From Allocatelliglobosispora scoriae (GTDB lineage Bacteria > Actinomycetota > Actinomycetes > Mycobacteriales > Micromonosporaceae), in contig NZ_JACHMN010000003.1 in the NCBI RefSeq assembly GCF_014204945.1, positions 2,170,001 to 2,234,000 of the forward strand: a stretch of 64,000 nucleotides of DNA. The letters are read 5' to 3'. Below are positions 8,707 to 17,603 of this stretch, one piece after another (position 1 is the stretch's first letter; each line of letters begins with the position of its first letter). Below the pieces are notes generated by a model, which was given only the letters and a program-made list of their open reading frames with translations, searched no databases and was not told the origin of the DNA. Position numbers and translations under genes: made by a program.

Positions 8707-10065
8707 ATGGACCGGCGGATCTTCGGGATCGAAACGGAGTACGGCGTCACCTGCACCTATAAGGGGCAGCGGCGTCTCTCTCCGGATGAGGTCGCACGTT
8801 ACCTGTTCCGGCGGGTCGTGTCCTGGGGGCGTTCGAGCAACGTGTTTCTGCGTAATGGCGCTCGCCTCTACCTGGACGTCGGCTCGCACCCTGAGTACGC
8901 CACGCCCGAGTGTGACTCCCTGACCGATCTCGTCGCCCACGACCGTGCGGGCGAGCGGATCCTCGAGGGTCTCCTGGTGGACGCGGAGAAACGCCTGCAT
9001 GACGAGGGCATCGCGGGCGAGATCTACCTGTTCAAGAACAACACCGACTCGGCCGGCAACTCCTACGGCTGCCACGAGAACTACCTGGTCTCCCGGCACG
9101 GGGAGTTCGGCCGTCTCGCCGACGTGCTGATCCCGTTCCTCGTGACCCGGCAGCTCATCTGCGGTGCCGGCAAGGTGCTGCAGACCCCGCGCGGCGCGGT
9201 CTACTGCCTCTCGCAGCGGGCCGAGCACATCTGGGAGGGCGTCTCCTCGGCGACGACCCGCAGCCGGCCGATCATCAACACCCGTGACGAGCCGCACGCC
9301 GACGCCGAGCGCTACCGGCGCCTGCACGTCATCGTCGGCGACTCCAACATGAACGAGGCGACCACCCTGCTCAAGGTGGGCACGGCCGATCTCGTCCTGC
9401 GGATGATCGAGGCCGGGGTCGCGATGACCGACCTGTCGCTGGAGAACCCGATCCGGGCGATCCGGGAGGTGTCGCACGACATCACCGGCCGCCGCAAGGT
9501 TCGCCTCGCCAGCGGCAAGGAGGCGACCGCGCTCGAGATCCAGCAGGAGTATTTCGAGAAGGCGAGCGAGTTCGTGGCGCGCCGCGGCACCGACGCGACG
9601 ACCAAGCGGGTCGTCGAGCTCTGGGGCCGGGTGCTCGCCGCGGTCGAGTCGGACAACCTCGACTCGGTCGCCCGTGAGATCGACTGGGTCACGAAGCTCA
9701 AGCTCATCGAGCGCTACCAGGCCCGGCACGACCTGCCGCTGGCGTCGCCCCGGGTGGCCCAGCTCGACCTCGCCTACCACGACCTGCGGCGCGGCCGCGG
9801 CCTCTACCAGCTCATGGAGCGGCGCGGTCAGGTCGATCGGGTCGTCCAGGACCTGCGCATCTATGAGGCGAAGGAGACTCCGCCGCAGACGACGCGGGCC
9901 CGCCTGCGTGGCGAGTTCATCAAGCACGCGCAGGAGAAGCGGCGCGACTTCACCGTCGACTGGGTGCACCTCAAGCTCAACGACCAGGCGCAGCGCACCG
10001 TGCTCTGCAAGGACCCGTTCCGGGCCCACGACGAGCGGGTGGATCGCCTGATCGCGAGCATGTAA
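8707..10065 (+). CDS. pafA: Pup-protein ligase PafA
   Basis: The 452-residue ATP-dependent ligase attaches the C-terminal Glu of Pup to substrate lysines. GIETEYG (Glu9) and [14 protein letters not shown] (Asp57) match the catalytic residues known for PafA. The long Dop-type loop is absent, which separates it from the paralogue at 2280. The length is normal. In mycobacteria pafA lies next to the prc genes; here the rhamnose genes intervene. It is followed by a small membrane protein gene. Confidence 0.97.
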   Translation: MDRRIFGIETEYGVTCTYKGQRRLSPDEVARYLFRRVVSWGRSSNVFLRNGARLYLDVGSHPEYATPECDSLTDLVAHDRAGERILEGLLVDAEKRLHDEGIAGEIYLFKNNTDSAGNSYGCHENYLVSRHGEFGRLADVLIPFLVTRQLICGAGKVLQTPRGAVYCLSQRAEHIWEGVSSATTRSRPIINTRDEPHADAERYRRLHVIVGDSNMNEATTLLKVGTADLVLRMIEAGVAMTDLSLENPIRAIREVSHDITGRRKVRLASGKEATALEIQQEYFEKASEFVARRGTDATTKRVVELWGRVLAAVESDNLDSVAREIDWVTKLKLIERYQARHDLPLASPRVAQLDLAYHDLRRGRGLYQLMERRGQVDRVVQDLRIYEAKETPPQTTRARLRGEFIKHAQEKRRDFTVDWVHLKLNDQAQRTVLCKDPFRAHDERVDRLIASM

Positions 10066-10078
10066 GCTGTCCCGCACC

Positions 10079-10312
10079 ATGGCTACCACTGATGATCAGC
10101 TCGATCCCAAGCCTGACCGGCACGATCAGGACGAGATCCTCACCGAGGGTTTCCGCGAGGCTCGCAAGCCGCGTTGGGAGCGTCGACGGGCCAAGATCCG
10201 CGAGGAGCTCGACCGCAACGCCCGGGGGGACTACAAGGTCCCGACGTGGGTGATGGTCGCGATTCTCGTCGTGATCGTGGTCGCCTGGGCCTCCCTGATC
10301 ATCTGGGCCTAG
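10079..10312 (+). CDS. Small membrane-anchored protein next to pafA
   Basis: The 77-residue protein has a charged N-terminal half rich in Asp, Glu, Arg and Lys and one hydrophobic helix at about residues 56-75 ending in LIIWA. Topology would place the charged part in the cytoplasm. No known domain is recognised. Its ATG lies 13 nt after the pafA stop, so the two genes are likely cotranscribed. The function is unknown; a link to pupylation would rest only on position. Confidence 0.7.
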   Translation: MATTDDQLDPKPDRHDQDEILTEGFREARKPRWERRRAKIREELDRNARGDYKVPTWVMVAILVVIVVAWASLIIWA

Positions 10313-10321
10313 CGCGTCCGC

Positions 10322-11407
10322 CTACGTCGTGATCGCCGCCGCCGCGTGCCTGCCGGCCGCGGCGGCGGCGACGAAGTAGGCGGTGTCCTCGGCGAGCCCT
10401 CGGCCCATCGTCGACAGGCGGACGGGCGAGGCGGCGAGCGCCTCCATCAGGCCGGTGCTGTCGACGGTCACCAGCCGGTGCCGCCCGGCGAGCGGCGCGA
10501 GCGCGGTGGCCACCGTCTCGGCCAGGTCCGGTGCGAGCCCGCTGGGCACGACGAGGTCCGCCGGGCAGAGCGCCACTCGTCCGTACGCGGTGATGCTGTG
10601 ATGCGACACCCCGCGGTGCCGATCGCGCGGGTCGGCGTCCGAGATGCGTACCGATCCGATCGCTCTGCCGCCGAGCACCCCGACGGCGTTGACCGCCTCG
10701 CCCACCGCGACCCCGGAGTAGCCCCAGGCGGTGCCGGTGCCGAGGTTGCCGGGCCCCTGCGCGACGACGGTGATGTCGGCGCCGAGCACGTGGCGCGCGG
10801 CGAGCAGCCCGCTGTGCACGTTGACCGATTCCAGATCGCCGCCGAAGGCCTGACCGGCGGTGATGACACCGGCCAGCGCCGGGGCGAGCGCGTCGAGCGA
10901 GCGGGAGAACCAGGCCGGAAGCGCGCCCCCGTCGGTCATCACGTACGCGATGCGCGCCCGCGGTGCGTCGGCCCGGATGCCCGCGATGATCGCCGGAAGC
11001 GCGGAGTGCAGGTCGGCGGTGACGACGGGCATGCCGCCCAGGTCGTGTGCGGCGAGCATCGTCTCGCGGTGCGGCGAGGCCTCCTCGTCCACGGAGATCG
11101 TGATCGCCTGCAGCGGGGTGTATCGAGCCTTGACGATGTGACCGGGGCTCTCCGGGTCGGCGGGCAGCCGCTCGGGGATCGCCACGACGAGCGCGTAGCC
11201 GCCGGTGCCGAGGCCCATCGCGAGCGCACCGGTGTTGAGCAGCACCTGGTCACCGACGTGCGGCTCACCCACGAGCTGCGGGTAGGCGAGGGCGAGCATC
11301 GTCTCGGGATCGGCGTCGGCGCGCCGGTGCAGGCGTACCTGTAGCTCCATCGCGCCCTGCCAGCGCTTGCCGTGCCCGACCACCACCGCGGTACGCCACC
11401 GAATCAT
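10322..11407 (-). CDS. DUF3866 family protein
   Basis: The protein of about 361 residues matches the DUF3866 family, which is common beside the proteasome accessory genes of actinobacteria and has no established activity. It is rich in short hydrophobic strands and Gly turns, with motifs HDLGGMPVV, AQGPGNLGTGT and HHSITAYGRVAL. No signal peptide is seen. ATG 11407 is chosen because GGAAGGA precedes it by about 9 nt; the upstream in-frame ATG at 11416 overlaps that site. It follows the CDF gene by 20-30 nt in the same direction. Confidence 0.75.
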   Translation of the reverse strand: MIRWRTAVVVGHGKRWQGAMELQVRLHRRADADPETMLALAYPQLVGEPHVGDQVLLNTGALAMGLGTGGYALVVAIPERLPADPESPGHIVKARYTPLQAITISVDEEASPHRETMLAAHDLGGMPVVTADLHSALPAIIAGIRADAPRARIAYVMTDGGALPAWFSRSLDALAPALAGVITAGQAFGGDLESVNVHSGLLAARHVLGADITVVAQGPGNLGTGTAWGYSGVAVGEAVNAVGVLGGRAIGSVRISDADPRDRHRGVSHHSITAYGRVALCPADLVVPSGLAPDLAETVATALAPLAGRHRLVTVDSTGLMEALAASPVRLSTMGRGLAEDTAYFVAAAAAGRHAAAAITT

Positions 11408-11436
11408 GCGCACCATCCTTCCGTACCGTCCCGTCC

Positions 11437-12345
11437 TTACCCGGTCGGGTCGAGGAAGACATACCGGATGCCCGGGAAACGTTCGCGCAGCCGCCGCTCG
11501 GCCTCGTCGGCGGCGGCCTCGACCTCGGCTCCGGAGATCGTGTCGACGAAGTCGACCTTCGCGGCGACGAGCAGGGAGCCCGGGCCCAGCAGCATGGTGA
11601 GCAGCGTCGGGACGCCCTCGATGCCCGGGACGCCCGCGAGCTCCGCCTGGATCTGGTCCTGGAGGCCGGCGGGCGCGGCGAGGCCGATGAGGTGGGCGAT
11701 GTTGGCCCGGGCCAGCACACCGGCGACGGCGAAGAGCAGCAGTCCGATCGCGATCGAGGCGAGCCCGTCCCAGACCGCCGAGCCGGTGAGCACCGAGGCG
11801 CCGAGGCCGAGAGCTGCGAGGACGAGGCCGATCAGGGCGGCGCCGTCCTCCAGGGTCACCGCGACGACGGTGGTGTCCGAGGTGATCCGCAGGTAGCGCA
11901 GGGGCTTGATGCGCCAGCGGGCGGCGGCACCGCGTACCTGCCGGGTGGCCTGCCGGAACGAGATCGCCTCGATGGCGAAGGAGATGGCGAGCACGGCGAA
12001 GGAGATGCCGGTGTCGCTGAGCTCCTCGCCGTCGATGAGGGTCTGTACGCCATGCGTGATGGAGAACCCGGCTCCGGCCACGAAGGTGCAGACCGACGCG
12101 ATGAAGGCCCAGAAGTAGGCGGCCTTGCCGTACCCGAACTGGTGACGCTCGTCGGCCGGCTGGGCGCCCCGGCGCAGGGCGACGTAGAGCAGCACCTCGG
12201 TGATGGTGTCGGCGAAGGAGTGCGCGGCCTCGGAGAGCATGGAGGCGGAGCCGCTGATCAGACCGGCGACGGTCTTGGCGACCGCGATGCCGAGATTCGC
12301 CGCACCCGCGATGATGACCGTGCGCAGGCTCTCTTCGCTCGACAT
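11437..12345 (-). CDS. Cation diffusion facilitator family transporter
   Basis: The 302-residue inner-membrane protein belongs to the CDF (Zn/Fe/Mn efflux) family. It has about six helices. The metal-binding HxxxD is His42/Asp46 in EAAHSFADT, and the ERHQFGYGKAAYFW segment is characteristic. A short cytoplasmic C-terminal domain follows. The metal cannot be told from the sequence. It is transcribed away from pafB across a 150-nt AT-richer gap and probably reads on into the DUF3866 gene. Confidence 0.88.
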   Translation of the reverse strand: MSSEESLRTVIIAGAANLGIAVAKTVAGLISGSASMLSEAAHSFADTITEVLLYVALRRGAQPADERHQFGYGKAAYFWAFIASVCTFVAGAGFSITHGVQTLIDGEELSDTGISFAVLAISFAIEAISFRQATRQVRGAAARWRIKPLRYLRITSDTTVVAVTLEDGAALIGLVLAALGLGASVLTGSAVWDGLASIAIGLLLFAVAGVLARANIAHLIGLAAPAGLQDQIQAELAGVPGIEGVPTLLTMLLGPGSLLVAAKVDFVDTISGAEVEAAADEAERRLRERFPGIRYVFLDPTG

Positions 12346-12484
12346 GGCATCAGGCTAGGGTCGCGACAGGTCGGGCGCCCTGTTCAGGGTCGTTTTGCCT
12401 GGAAAAATATGTTTAGCGAGTTATTCTCCGAACGCTCGTGCTAATAACACCCCTACCGGGGACGACGTTCCACGGCAACGCTGC

Positions 12485-12490
12485 TAGGTT
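12485..12490 (+). promoter_or_regulatory. -10 element TAGGTT of pafBC (leaderless)
   Basis: TAGGTT ends 6 nt before the GTG of pafB at 12497, with no ribosome site between them. Confidence 0.6.
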
Positions 12491-12496
12491 GGGCGG

Positions 12497-13486
12497 GTGT
12501 CGCGCAGCCGCACCGAACGACTCGTCAATCTCGTGATCTGCTTACTCTCCACCAGGCGTTTTCTCACCGCCGCGCAGATCGCCGCGACCGTGCCCGGATA
12601 TGAGCACGACGCCACCGATGCCCGGGACCATGAGGCGTTCCAGCGCAAGTTCGAGCGTGACAAGGCCGAGCTCCGTGATCTCGGTGTGCCGCTCGAGACC
12701 GGCACCGCCAGCGCTTTCGACGCCGAGCCGGGCTACCGCATCGCCCAGCGTGACTACGGACTGCCCGATATCCCGCTCGGTCCGGATGAAGCCGCCGCCG
12801 TCGGTGTCGCCGCCCGGCTCTGGCGCCATGCCGGGCTCGCCGCCGCCGCCACCTCGGGGCTGGCGAAGCTGCGGGCGGGCGGCATCGAGGTCGACGCGCA
12901 GGCGACGCTCGGCGTCGAGCCGGTCGTCGCGGTCGACCCCGCCTTCGCCCCGCTGACCAGCGCCGCCCGGGAGCGCCGAGCGGTCACCTTCGACTACCGG
13001 GTGCCCGAGGAGGACACCACGGTCACCCGGCACGTGCAGCCGTGGGGCGTCGTCTGCTGGCGCGGCCGGTGGTATGTCGTGGGGCACGACACCGACCGGG
13101 GCGCCACCCGCTGCTTCCGCCTGTCCCGCATCCGCGGCCAGGTCAAGGCGGTCGGCCGGGCGAGTGCCTACAGCCCGCCGGCCGAGCTCGACCTGATCAG
13201 CCACGTGGCCCGGTGGTCCGGTCCGCTGGAGCGCAGCAACACCGCGCGGGTGCTGGCCCGCCCCGGCCGGGCCGCCGGTGTGCGGCGCTGGGCGATCGAC
13301 GTCGAGCCCGCCGCCGACGGCGACGTGCTCACCCTGCGCTATGCCGAGCCGGGCGGCTTCGCCAACTGGCTCGTCGGATACGGCGCCGACGTGACCGTCA
13401 TCGAGCCGGTCGAGGTCCGCGAGGCGGTGATCCTGCGGCTGCAGGAGATCGTCAAGGAGTTCGAGCCCGTGGAGGTGGTCCGGTGA
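12497..13486 (+). CDS. pafB: WYL-domain transcription regulator PafB
   Basis: The 329-residue protein has an N-terminal winged helix-turn-helix (residues 1-80) and a WYL domain around residues 150-230, with VTFDYRV and WRGRWYVVGHD. In mycobacteria PafB and PafC form a complex that activates the LexA-independent DNA-damage response. Its stop codon overlaps the pafC start (GTGA at 13483-13486), so the pair is translationally coupled. The GTG start has a leaderless promoter. Confidence 0.92.
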   Translation: MSRSRTERLVNLVICLLSTRRFLTAAQIAATVPGYEHDATDARDHEAFQRKFERDKAELRDLGVPLETGTASAFDAEPGYRIAQRDYGLPDIPLGPDEAAAVGVAARLWRHAGLAAAATSGLAKLRAGGIEVDAQATLGVEPVVAVDPAFAPLTSAARERRAVTFDYRVPEEDTTVTRHVQPWGVVCWRGRWYVVGHDTDRGATRCFRLSRIRGQVKAVGRASAYSPPAELDLISHVARWSGPLERSNTARVLARPGRAAGVRRWAIDVEPAADGDVLTLRYAEPGGFANWLVGYGADVTVIEPVEVREAVILRLQEIVKEFEPVEVVR

Positions 13487-14442
13487 CGGTCACCCGCCCC
13501 GGCACCTCGGCCGACCGGCTGGCCCGGTTGTTGAATCTGGTGCCCTACCTGCTGACGCGGCCCGGGATCCTGATCACCGAGGCGGCCGCCGATCTCGGGG
13601 TCACCCCGGCGCAGCTCCAGGACGACCTGGAGCTGCTCTGGGTGTGCGGGCTGCCCGGATACGGCCCCGGTGACCTGATCGACATGGCGTTCGACGGCGA
13701 CCGGGTCACCATCACCTACGACGCGGGCATCGACCGGCCGTTGCGCCTGACTCCCGACGAGGCGATGGCGCTGGTGGTGGCGCTGCGGATGCTCGCCGAG
13801 ACGCCGGGCATCGCCGACCGCGACGCGATCAGCCGGGCCCTGTCGAAGATCGAGAAGGCTGCGGGGGAGTGGGCCGACGCGCCCGTCGCCGTCGGCACCC
13901 GGGGCAACGACGACCGGCTCGCCACCGTGCGTGCCGCCGTCGAGCGCGGCCGGGCGCTGCGCATCACCTACTACACGGCGACCCGCGACGCGACGACCGA
14001 GCGGGTGATCGACCCGATCCGGGTGCTGATCGTGGGCGAGCGCTCCTATGTCGAGGCCTGGTGCCGACGCGCGGCCGACGTGCGGCTGTTCCGGGTCGAC
14101 CGGATCGATGCGCTCGTCGAGCTCGAGGAGCCCGCGGTGCCGCCGCCGGGGGTTCGCAGCGAGGTCCTCGACGGTGCCGTCTACCGCCCGGCGGGGGACG
14201 CGCCCGAGATGGTGCTGCGGATCGGACGCGGGGCGCGGTGGATCACGGAGTATTACCCCGTCGAGGGGATCGAGGAGCTCACTCCCGAGGAGTGGCTGGT
14301 CACGATGCGGGTGACGGACCTGGACTGGGCCCGGCGGTTCGTGCTCGGACTCGGGCCGGGCGTGGGCGTCGTCTCGCCCAGTGAGCTCGCGGCATCGGTG
14401 CGCTGCTCGGCGCAGGAAGCGCTCGCGGCGTATTCGGCGTGA
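13483..14442 (+). CDS. pafC: WYL-domain transcription regulator PafC
   Basis: The 319-residue partner of PafB has the same layout: an N-terminal helix-turn-helix (RLLNLVPYLLTRPGI, ITEAAADLGV), a middle region and a WYL domain (LRITYYTATRD, ERSYVEAWCRRAADVRLFRVDRI), then a C-terminal extension. The GTG start at 13483 overlaps the pafB stop by 4 nt and matches the known N-terminus of PafC proteins. As in mycobacteria, the tat genes lie downstream. Confidence 0.92.
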   Translation: MTVTRPGTSADRLARLLNLVPYLLTRPGILITEAAADLGVTPAQLQDDLELLWVCGLPGYGPGDLIDMAFDGDRVTITYDAGIDRPLRLTPDEAMALVVALRMLAETPGIADRDAISRALSKIEKAAGEWADAPVAVGTRGNDDRLATVRAAVERGRALRITYYTATRDATTERVIDPIRVLIVGERSYVEAWCRRAADVRLFRVDRIDALVELEEPAVPPPGVRSEVLDGAVYRPAGDAPEMVLRIGRGARWITEYYPVEGIEELTPEEWLVTMRVTDLDWARRFVLGLGPGVGVVSPSELAASVRCSAQEALAAYSA

Positions 14443-14548
14443 TTAAATCATTCGTGTATGCGGATGTCGTGATGTTAGATTCCCCAGCGTAACGCTCACG
14501 GGGGCGGTGTCCTCGCGTGACCTGTAGCACCGCTCTCGGGGAGGAAAC

Positions 14549-14761
14549 ATGGCAAGGATCAAAGCTCTGCTGGTCGCGTTCGCGGCCGTCGTTCTGGTCA
14601 TGGCCAACGGTTCCCAGGGAAGCATCAGCGATGCCAATGGCAGCGCGGCCGGGTGCAGCTCGGCCTATCCGGGCACCTCCGTCTACCCGGTCACCGCGGT
14701 GCAGGTCTGTCTCGATCTGTCCGGCGGCGACGTGTGCCGGGCGAAAGTGACGATCACCTAA
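14549..14761 (+). CDS. Small secreted protein
   Basis: The 70-residue protein has a signal peptide (MARIK, then a hydrophobic stretch ending near residue 22) and a mature part of about 48 residues. Three Cys residues (CSSAYP, VCLDL, VCRAK) suggest a disulfide. GGGGAGGAAAC lies directly upstream of the ATG, a strong ribosome site. No family is recognised. A 13-bp terminator hairpin follows, so it is probably a single-gene transcript. Confidence 0.65.
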   Translation: MARIKALLVAFAAVVLVMANGSQGSISDANGSAAGCSSAYPGTSVYPVTAVQVCLDLSGGDVCRAKVTIT

Positions 14762-14770
14762 TCGGTGCGG

Positions 14771-14818
14771 CGGAGATCCCCGGCCCAACGCCATCGAGAC
14801 GTGGCCCGGGGATCTCCG
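14771..14818 (+). terminator. Terminator after the small secreted protein gene
   Basis: A 13-bp perfect stem (14771-14783 with 14806-14818) around a 22-nt loop lies 10 nt after the stop codon. The right arm ends in CTCCGTTTCG. Confidence 0.7.
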
Positions 14819-14862
14819 TTTCGGCCCGGGTGGGCTTGACGTGCGGTTCGTAACGGCACCGG

Positions 14863-14868
14863 TAGGCT
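14863..14868 (+). promoter_or_regulatory. -10 element TAGGCT (leaderless)
   Basis: TAGGCT ends 6 nt before the ATG at 14875. A TTGACG at 14836-14841 lies 21 nt further upstream, longer than the usual -35 spacing. Confidence 0.65.
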
Positions 14869-14874
14869 GACCTC

Positions 14875-15144
14875 ATGACAGGGTGGATCGTGCTCGGCGT
14901 GGTGTTGCTGGGTCTGCTTATTCTCCTGCTGGCAGTGCGGGCGCTCGCGGTCAGAGTGCCCCAGCTGCTGGCGGTGCAGCAGGATCTCCAGGTGACGCTG
15001 GAGGGCGCGCAGGCGCTGCAGGCCCGATTGGAGGGCACCCAGGAGCGGATCGCGGCGCTGCAGGAGCGCGTTGCGCTGGCCCAGCACCGCCAGGGCATCC
15101 TGCAGGAGCGGATCGCCCTGATCAAGGCCTCGTTCAAGCGATAG
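14875..15144 (+). CDS. Membrane-anchored coiled-coil protein
   Basis: The 89-residue protein has one N-terminal membrane helix (residues 4-24). After it comes a long amphipathic helix rich in Gln, Leu, Glu and Arg with heptad spacing (about residues 32-85), which looks like a coiled coil. It ends in KASFKR. No known family is recognised. It lies directly before tatA in the same direction, but its own promoter and the 190-nt gap argue against an operon. The role is unknown. Confidence 0.7.
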   Translation: MTGWIVLGVVLLGLLILLLAVRALAVRVPQLLAVQQDLQVTLEGAQALQARLEGTQERIAALQERVALAQHRQGILQERIALIKASFKR

Positions 15145-15287
15145 CTGCTCGATTCTGCTCGATACCCGTCCATTGCAAGCAAATCTTGGCGGAATCGCTG
15201 CTTGACGGGTGCTCGGTCGGTGGTCAAGACTGCACCGGCGGGTGACGCAAGAGCCGGACGCAACGTGGCGATTGCGGAAAACGCACG

Positions 15288-15293
15288 TACTAT
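15288..15293 (+). promoter_or_regulatory. Putative -10 element upstream of tatA
   Basis: TACTAT lies 43 nt before the tatA ATG in the 190-nt gap. No convincing -35 is visible at normal spacing. Confidence 0.35.
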
Positions 15294-15335
15294 GGGGCCG
15301 GACACCCCTCACTTTGATCAAATTTGGAGCAAGCA

Positions 15336-15614
15336 ATGGGCGCCCTTAAGCCATGGCACATCATCCTGGTGGTGGTAGTGCTCGTCCTTCTGTTCGGTGC
15401 GAAGCGGCTCCCCGACGCTGCTCGTTCGCTCGGCCGCTCGATGCGGATCATGAAGGCTGAGACCAAGGGCCTCATGGAGGACGGCAAGGAAGCCGACAAG
15501 GGTGACCTCGCGGGCAAGGCTGAGGCCAACGCCGCGCGCACGCCGCTCTCCGGCGAGGTCCAGGCGCCGGCGGCGCCCGTCGCTGATCCGGTGCAGCGCG
15601 TCAACGAGCGCTGA
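15336..15614 (+). CDS. tatA: Sec-independent translocase subunit TatA
   Basis: The 92-residue protein has the TatA layout: one N-terminal membrane helix (residues 6-20), the [16 protein letters not shown] hinge and amphipathic helix, then a charged, probably disordered tail. Many TatA subunits form the pore through which folded proteins cross the membrane. ATG 15336 is preferred because GGAG lies 6 nt upstream and the protein then starts MGALKPWHI as in relatives. tatC begins 14 nt downstream. Confidence 0.94.
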   Translation: MGALKPWHIILVVVVLVLLFGAKRLPDAARSLGRSMRIMKAETKGLMEDGKEADKGDLAGKAEANAARTPLSGEVQAPAAPVADPVQRVNER

Positions 15615-15628
15615 GCGCTCACCGCGAC

Positions 15629-16540
15629 GTGAACACCCCGGCACGTCGGTCCAAACCGACCAAATTCGAGCGTGCTTCCGAAGGCTCGATGACTCTCATC
15701 GAGCACATTCGGGAGCTACGTTCCCGGCTGACCCGGGCGACTCTGGCGATCCTGGTCGGCGTCATCGTTGGTTACTTCCTGTCGACCGACATCTTCAAGC
15801 TCATTCAAGAGCCTTACTGCAGCCTGCAACCCGATCCGACGAACTGCCAGTTCGTGTCGCTCGAGGTCACCGCGCAGTTCATGTTGAAGCTGAAGCTGGC
15901 GCTCTGGGCCGGACTGGTGCTGTCGTCGCCGGTCTGGCTTTACCAGCTCTGGGCCTTCATCGCGCCGGGACTGCACCGGCACGAGCGCAAGTGGGCCTAC
16001 ATCTTCGGCGCGATCGCCGGTCCCCTCTTCATGACGGGTGCGGTGCTCGCCTACGTCGCGGTCCACCAGGGTCTGAAATTCCTGCTGGAGCAGGGCTTCG
16101 CCAACGTCGCGGTGACGCTGGAGATCGGCGCCTACACGTCGTTCATCACCAACTTCGTTCTGCTCTTCGGCGCGTCGTTCGAGTTCCCCGTGCTGCTGCT
16201 GCTGCTCAACTTCTCGGGTGCCGTCACCGGCAGGCGGATGCTCGGCTGGTGGCGGATCGCGATTTTCCTGTGCTTCGTCTTCGCCGCGATCACGACGCCG
16301 GACCCCGGTCCGTTCGGCATGACGCTGCTGGCTCTGGCGCTGTCCCTGCTCTTCTTCGGCTCCGTCGGAGTCGCGCTCATCAATGACAAGCGGCGTGCTC
16401 GCAAGGAGCGCAAGCTCTACGGTGACATCGGCGATGACGAGGTCTCCAAGCTCGACGACCTGGAGCTCGACGAGGTCGAAGCCGGTGAACCGGTCGCCGC
16501 ACCGAAGCCGATCGAGCGGCGCTACGACGAAATGACGTAA
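15629..16540 (+). CDS. tatC: Sec-independent translocase subunit TatC
   Basis: The 303-residue multi-spanning protein recognises twin-arginine signal peptides. The conserved N-terminal segment MTLIEHIRELRSRL, six membrane helices, the LYQLWAFIAPGLHRHERK loop and FGASFEFP are all visible. The start is a GTG. The C-terminal 50 residues are charged and cytoplasmic. tatA and tatC form an operon ending at a terminator; no tatB is nearby. Confidence 0.95.
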   Translation: MNTPARRSKPTKFERASEGSMTLIEHIRELRSRLTRATLAILVGVIVGYFLSTDIFKLIQEPYCSLQPDPTNCQFVSLEVTAQFMLKLKLALWAGLVLSSPVWLYQLWAFIAPGLHRHERKWAYIFGAIAGPLFMTGAVLAYVAVHQGLKFLLEQGFANVAVTLEIGAYTSFITNFVLLFGASFEFPVLLLLLNFSGAVTGRRMLGWWRIAIFLCFVFAAITTPDPGPFGMTLLALALSLLFFGSVGVALINDKRRARKERKLYGDIGDDEVSKLDDLELDEVEAGEPVAAPKPIERRYDEMT

Positions 16541-16553
16541 CCGTCATACGATG

Positions 16554-16583
16554 ACGGCTCGCACCCACCCGGGTGCGGGCCGT
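16554..16583 (+). terminator. Terminator after tatC
   Basis: A 13-bp stem (16554-16566 with 16571-16583, one G-U pair) lies 13 nt past the tatC stop. It overlaps any more upstream start of the next gene, which supports the later GTG start there. Confidence 0.75.
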
Positions 16584-16607
16584 TCGTCGTTTCTGAGAGG
16601 TCGCACT

Positions 16608-17495
16608 GTGATCGCGGTGCTGGTCAACCCGACCGCCGGGCGCGGTCGCCACCGTGGGGTGCTCACGGAGGTCGTCGAGCGCCTGCGCGGCGCGGGCGAG
16701 CAGGTGGTGCAGATCGCCGGTGAGTCGGCCGAGCAGGCCCAGCAGGGCTGCCGCGACGCCGTCGCCGACGGCGCCCGCGCGCTGGTCGCGATCGGCGGCG
16801 ACGGGACACTGCACCTGGCGCTCCAGGCCGTCGCCGAGCGCGGCATCCCGCTGGGAATAATCCCGGCCGGTACGGGCAACGACGTCGCCACTGCCGTCGG
16901 AGTCCCCGCCGACCCGCTCGCCGCGGCCGACCTCATCGTGGCGGCGCTGCTCGCCGACCGCACCACCACCATCGACCTGGCCCGGATCGACGGCGCCGGC
17001 GGCGAGACCCGCTGGTTCGCCGGGGTGCTCGGGCTCGGCTTCGACGCGATCGTCAACGAGCGCGCCAACCGGATGCGCTTCCCGAAGGGCTCCTCGCGCT
17101 ATGACGTCGCGATCGTCCTGGAGCTGGCACGGCTGAAGGCGCGCCGCTACGCGATCACCGTGGACGGGGTCCGGCACGACCAGGATGCGGTACTCGTGGC
17201 GATCGGCAACACGCCGTCCTATGGCGGGGGGATGCGGATCTGTCCGGCCGCGGTGCCGACCGACGGGCTGAGCGACCTGGTCATCGCGGGTCCGGTCTCG
17301 CGGGCGACCCTGATGCGGGTGAAGCCGCGCATCTACGCGGGCACCCACGTGAGCCACCCCGCCGTGCGCCAGCTCCGCGGCAAGGTGATCACCATCGACG
17401 CCGAGGGCATCACCGGGTACGCCGACGGCGAGCGCGCGCTGCCCCTGCCGATCACGGTGACCGCGGTGCCGGGCGCACTGACGCTGCTGCGGTAA
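16608..17495 (+). CDS. Diacylglycerol kinase family lipid kinase (YegS/DgkB-like)
   Basis: The protein of about 295 residues is a lipid kinase of the DAGK catalytic family. It shows NPTAGRGRH at the N-terminus, the nucleotide-binding GGDGTLH and GTGNDVATAVG, and a C-terminal beta-sandwich. GTG 16608 with GAGAGG 7 nt upstream is preferred. An earlier in-frame ATG at 16551 would lie inside the tatC terminator. It is followed by a 36-bp perfect inverted repeat. The exact lipid substrate is not visible. Confidence 0.88.
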   Translation: MIAVLVNPTAGRGRHRGVLTEVVERLRGAGEQVVQIAGESAEQAQQGCRDAVADGARALVAIGGDGTLHLALQAVAERGIPLGIIPAGTGNDVATAVGVPADPLAAADLIVAALLADRTTTIDLARIDGAGGETRWFAGVLGLGFDAIVNERANRMRFPKGSSRYDVAIVLELARLKARRYAITVDGVRHDQDAVLVAIGNTPSYGGGMRICPAAVPTDGLSDLVIAGPVSRATLMRVKPRIYAGTHVSHPAVRQLRGKVITIDAEGITGYADGERALPLPITVTAVPGALTLLR

Positions 17496-17508
17496 CGCGG
17501 CCCTGCCG

Positions 17509-17600
17509 TGCCCGAAATTCGCGTTGATCAAGGGAAGACTCGCCATCCGGGGTGTCCGATTCGCGGCGAGTCTTCCCTTGATCAACGCGAATTTCGGGCA
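17509..17600. repeat. 36-bp perfect inverted repeat between convergent genes
   Basis: Arms 17509-17544 and 17565-17600 are exact reverse complements, with a 20-nt loop. The outer part is TGCCCGAAATTCGCG, AT-richer than the surroundings. It lies between the 3' ends of the lipid kinase and HAD genes and can act as a two-way terminator. It matches none of the three palindrome families elsewhere in the window. Confidence 0.9.
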
Positions 17601-17603
17601 GGC

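Noticed and set aside
16551-16607. Earlier ATG start for the lipid kinase
   Set aside because: It lies within the tatC terminator hairpin, and the GTG at 16608 has a ribosome site and matches the family N-terminus.
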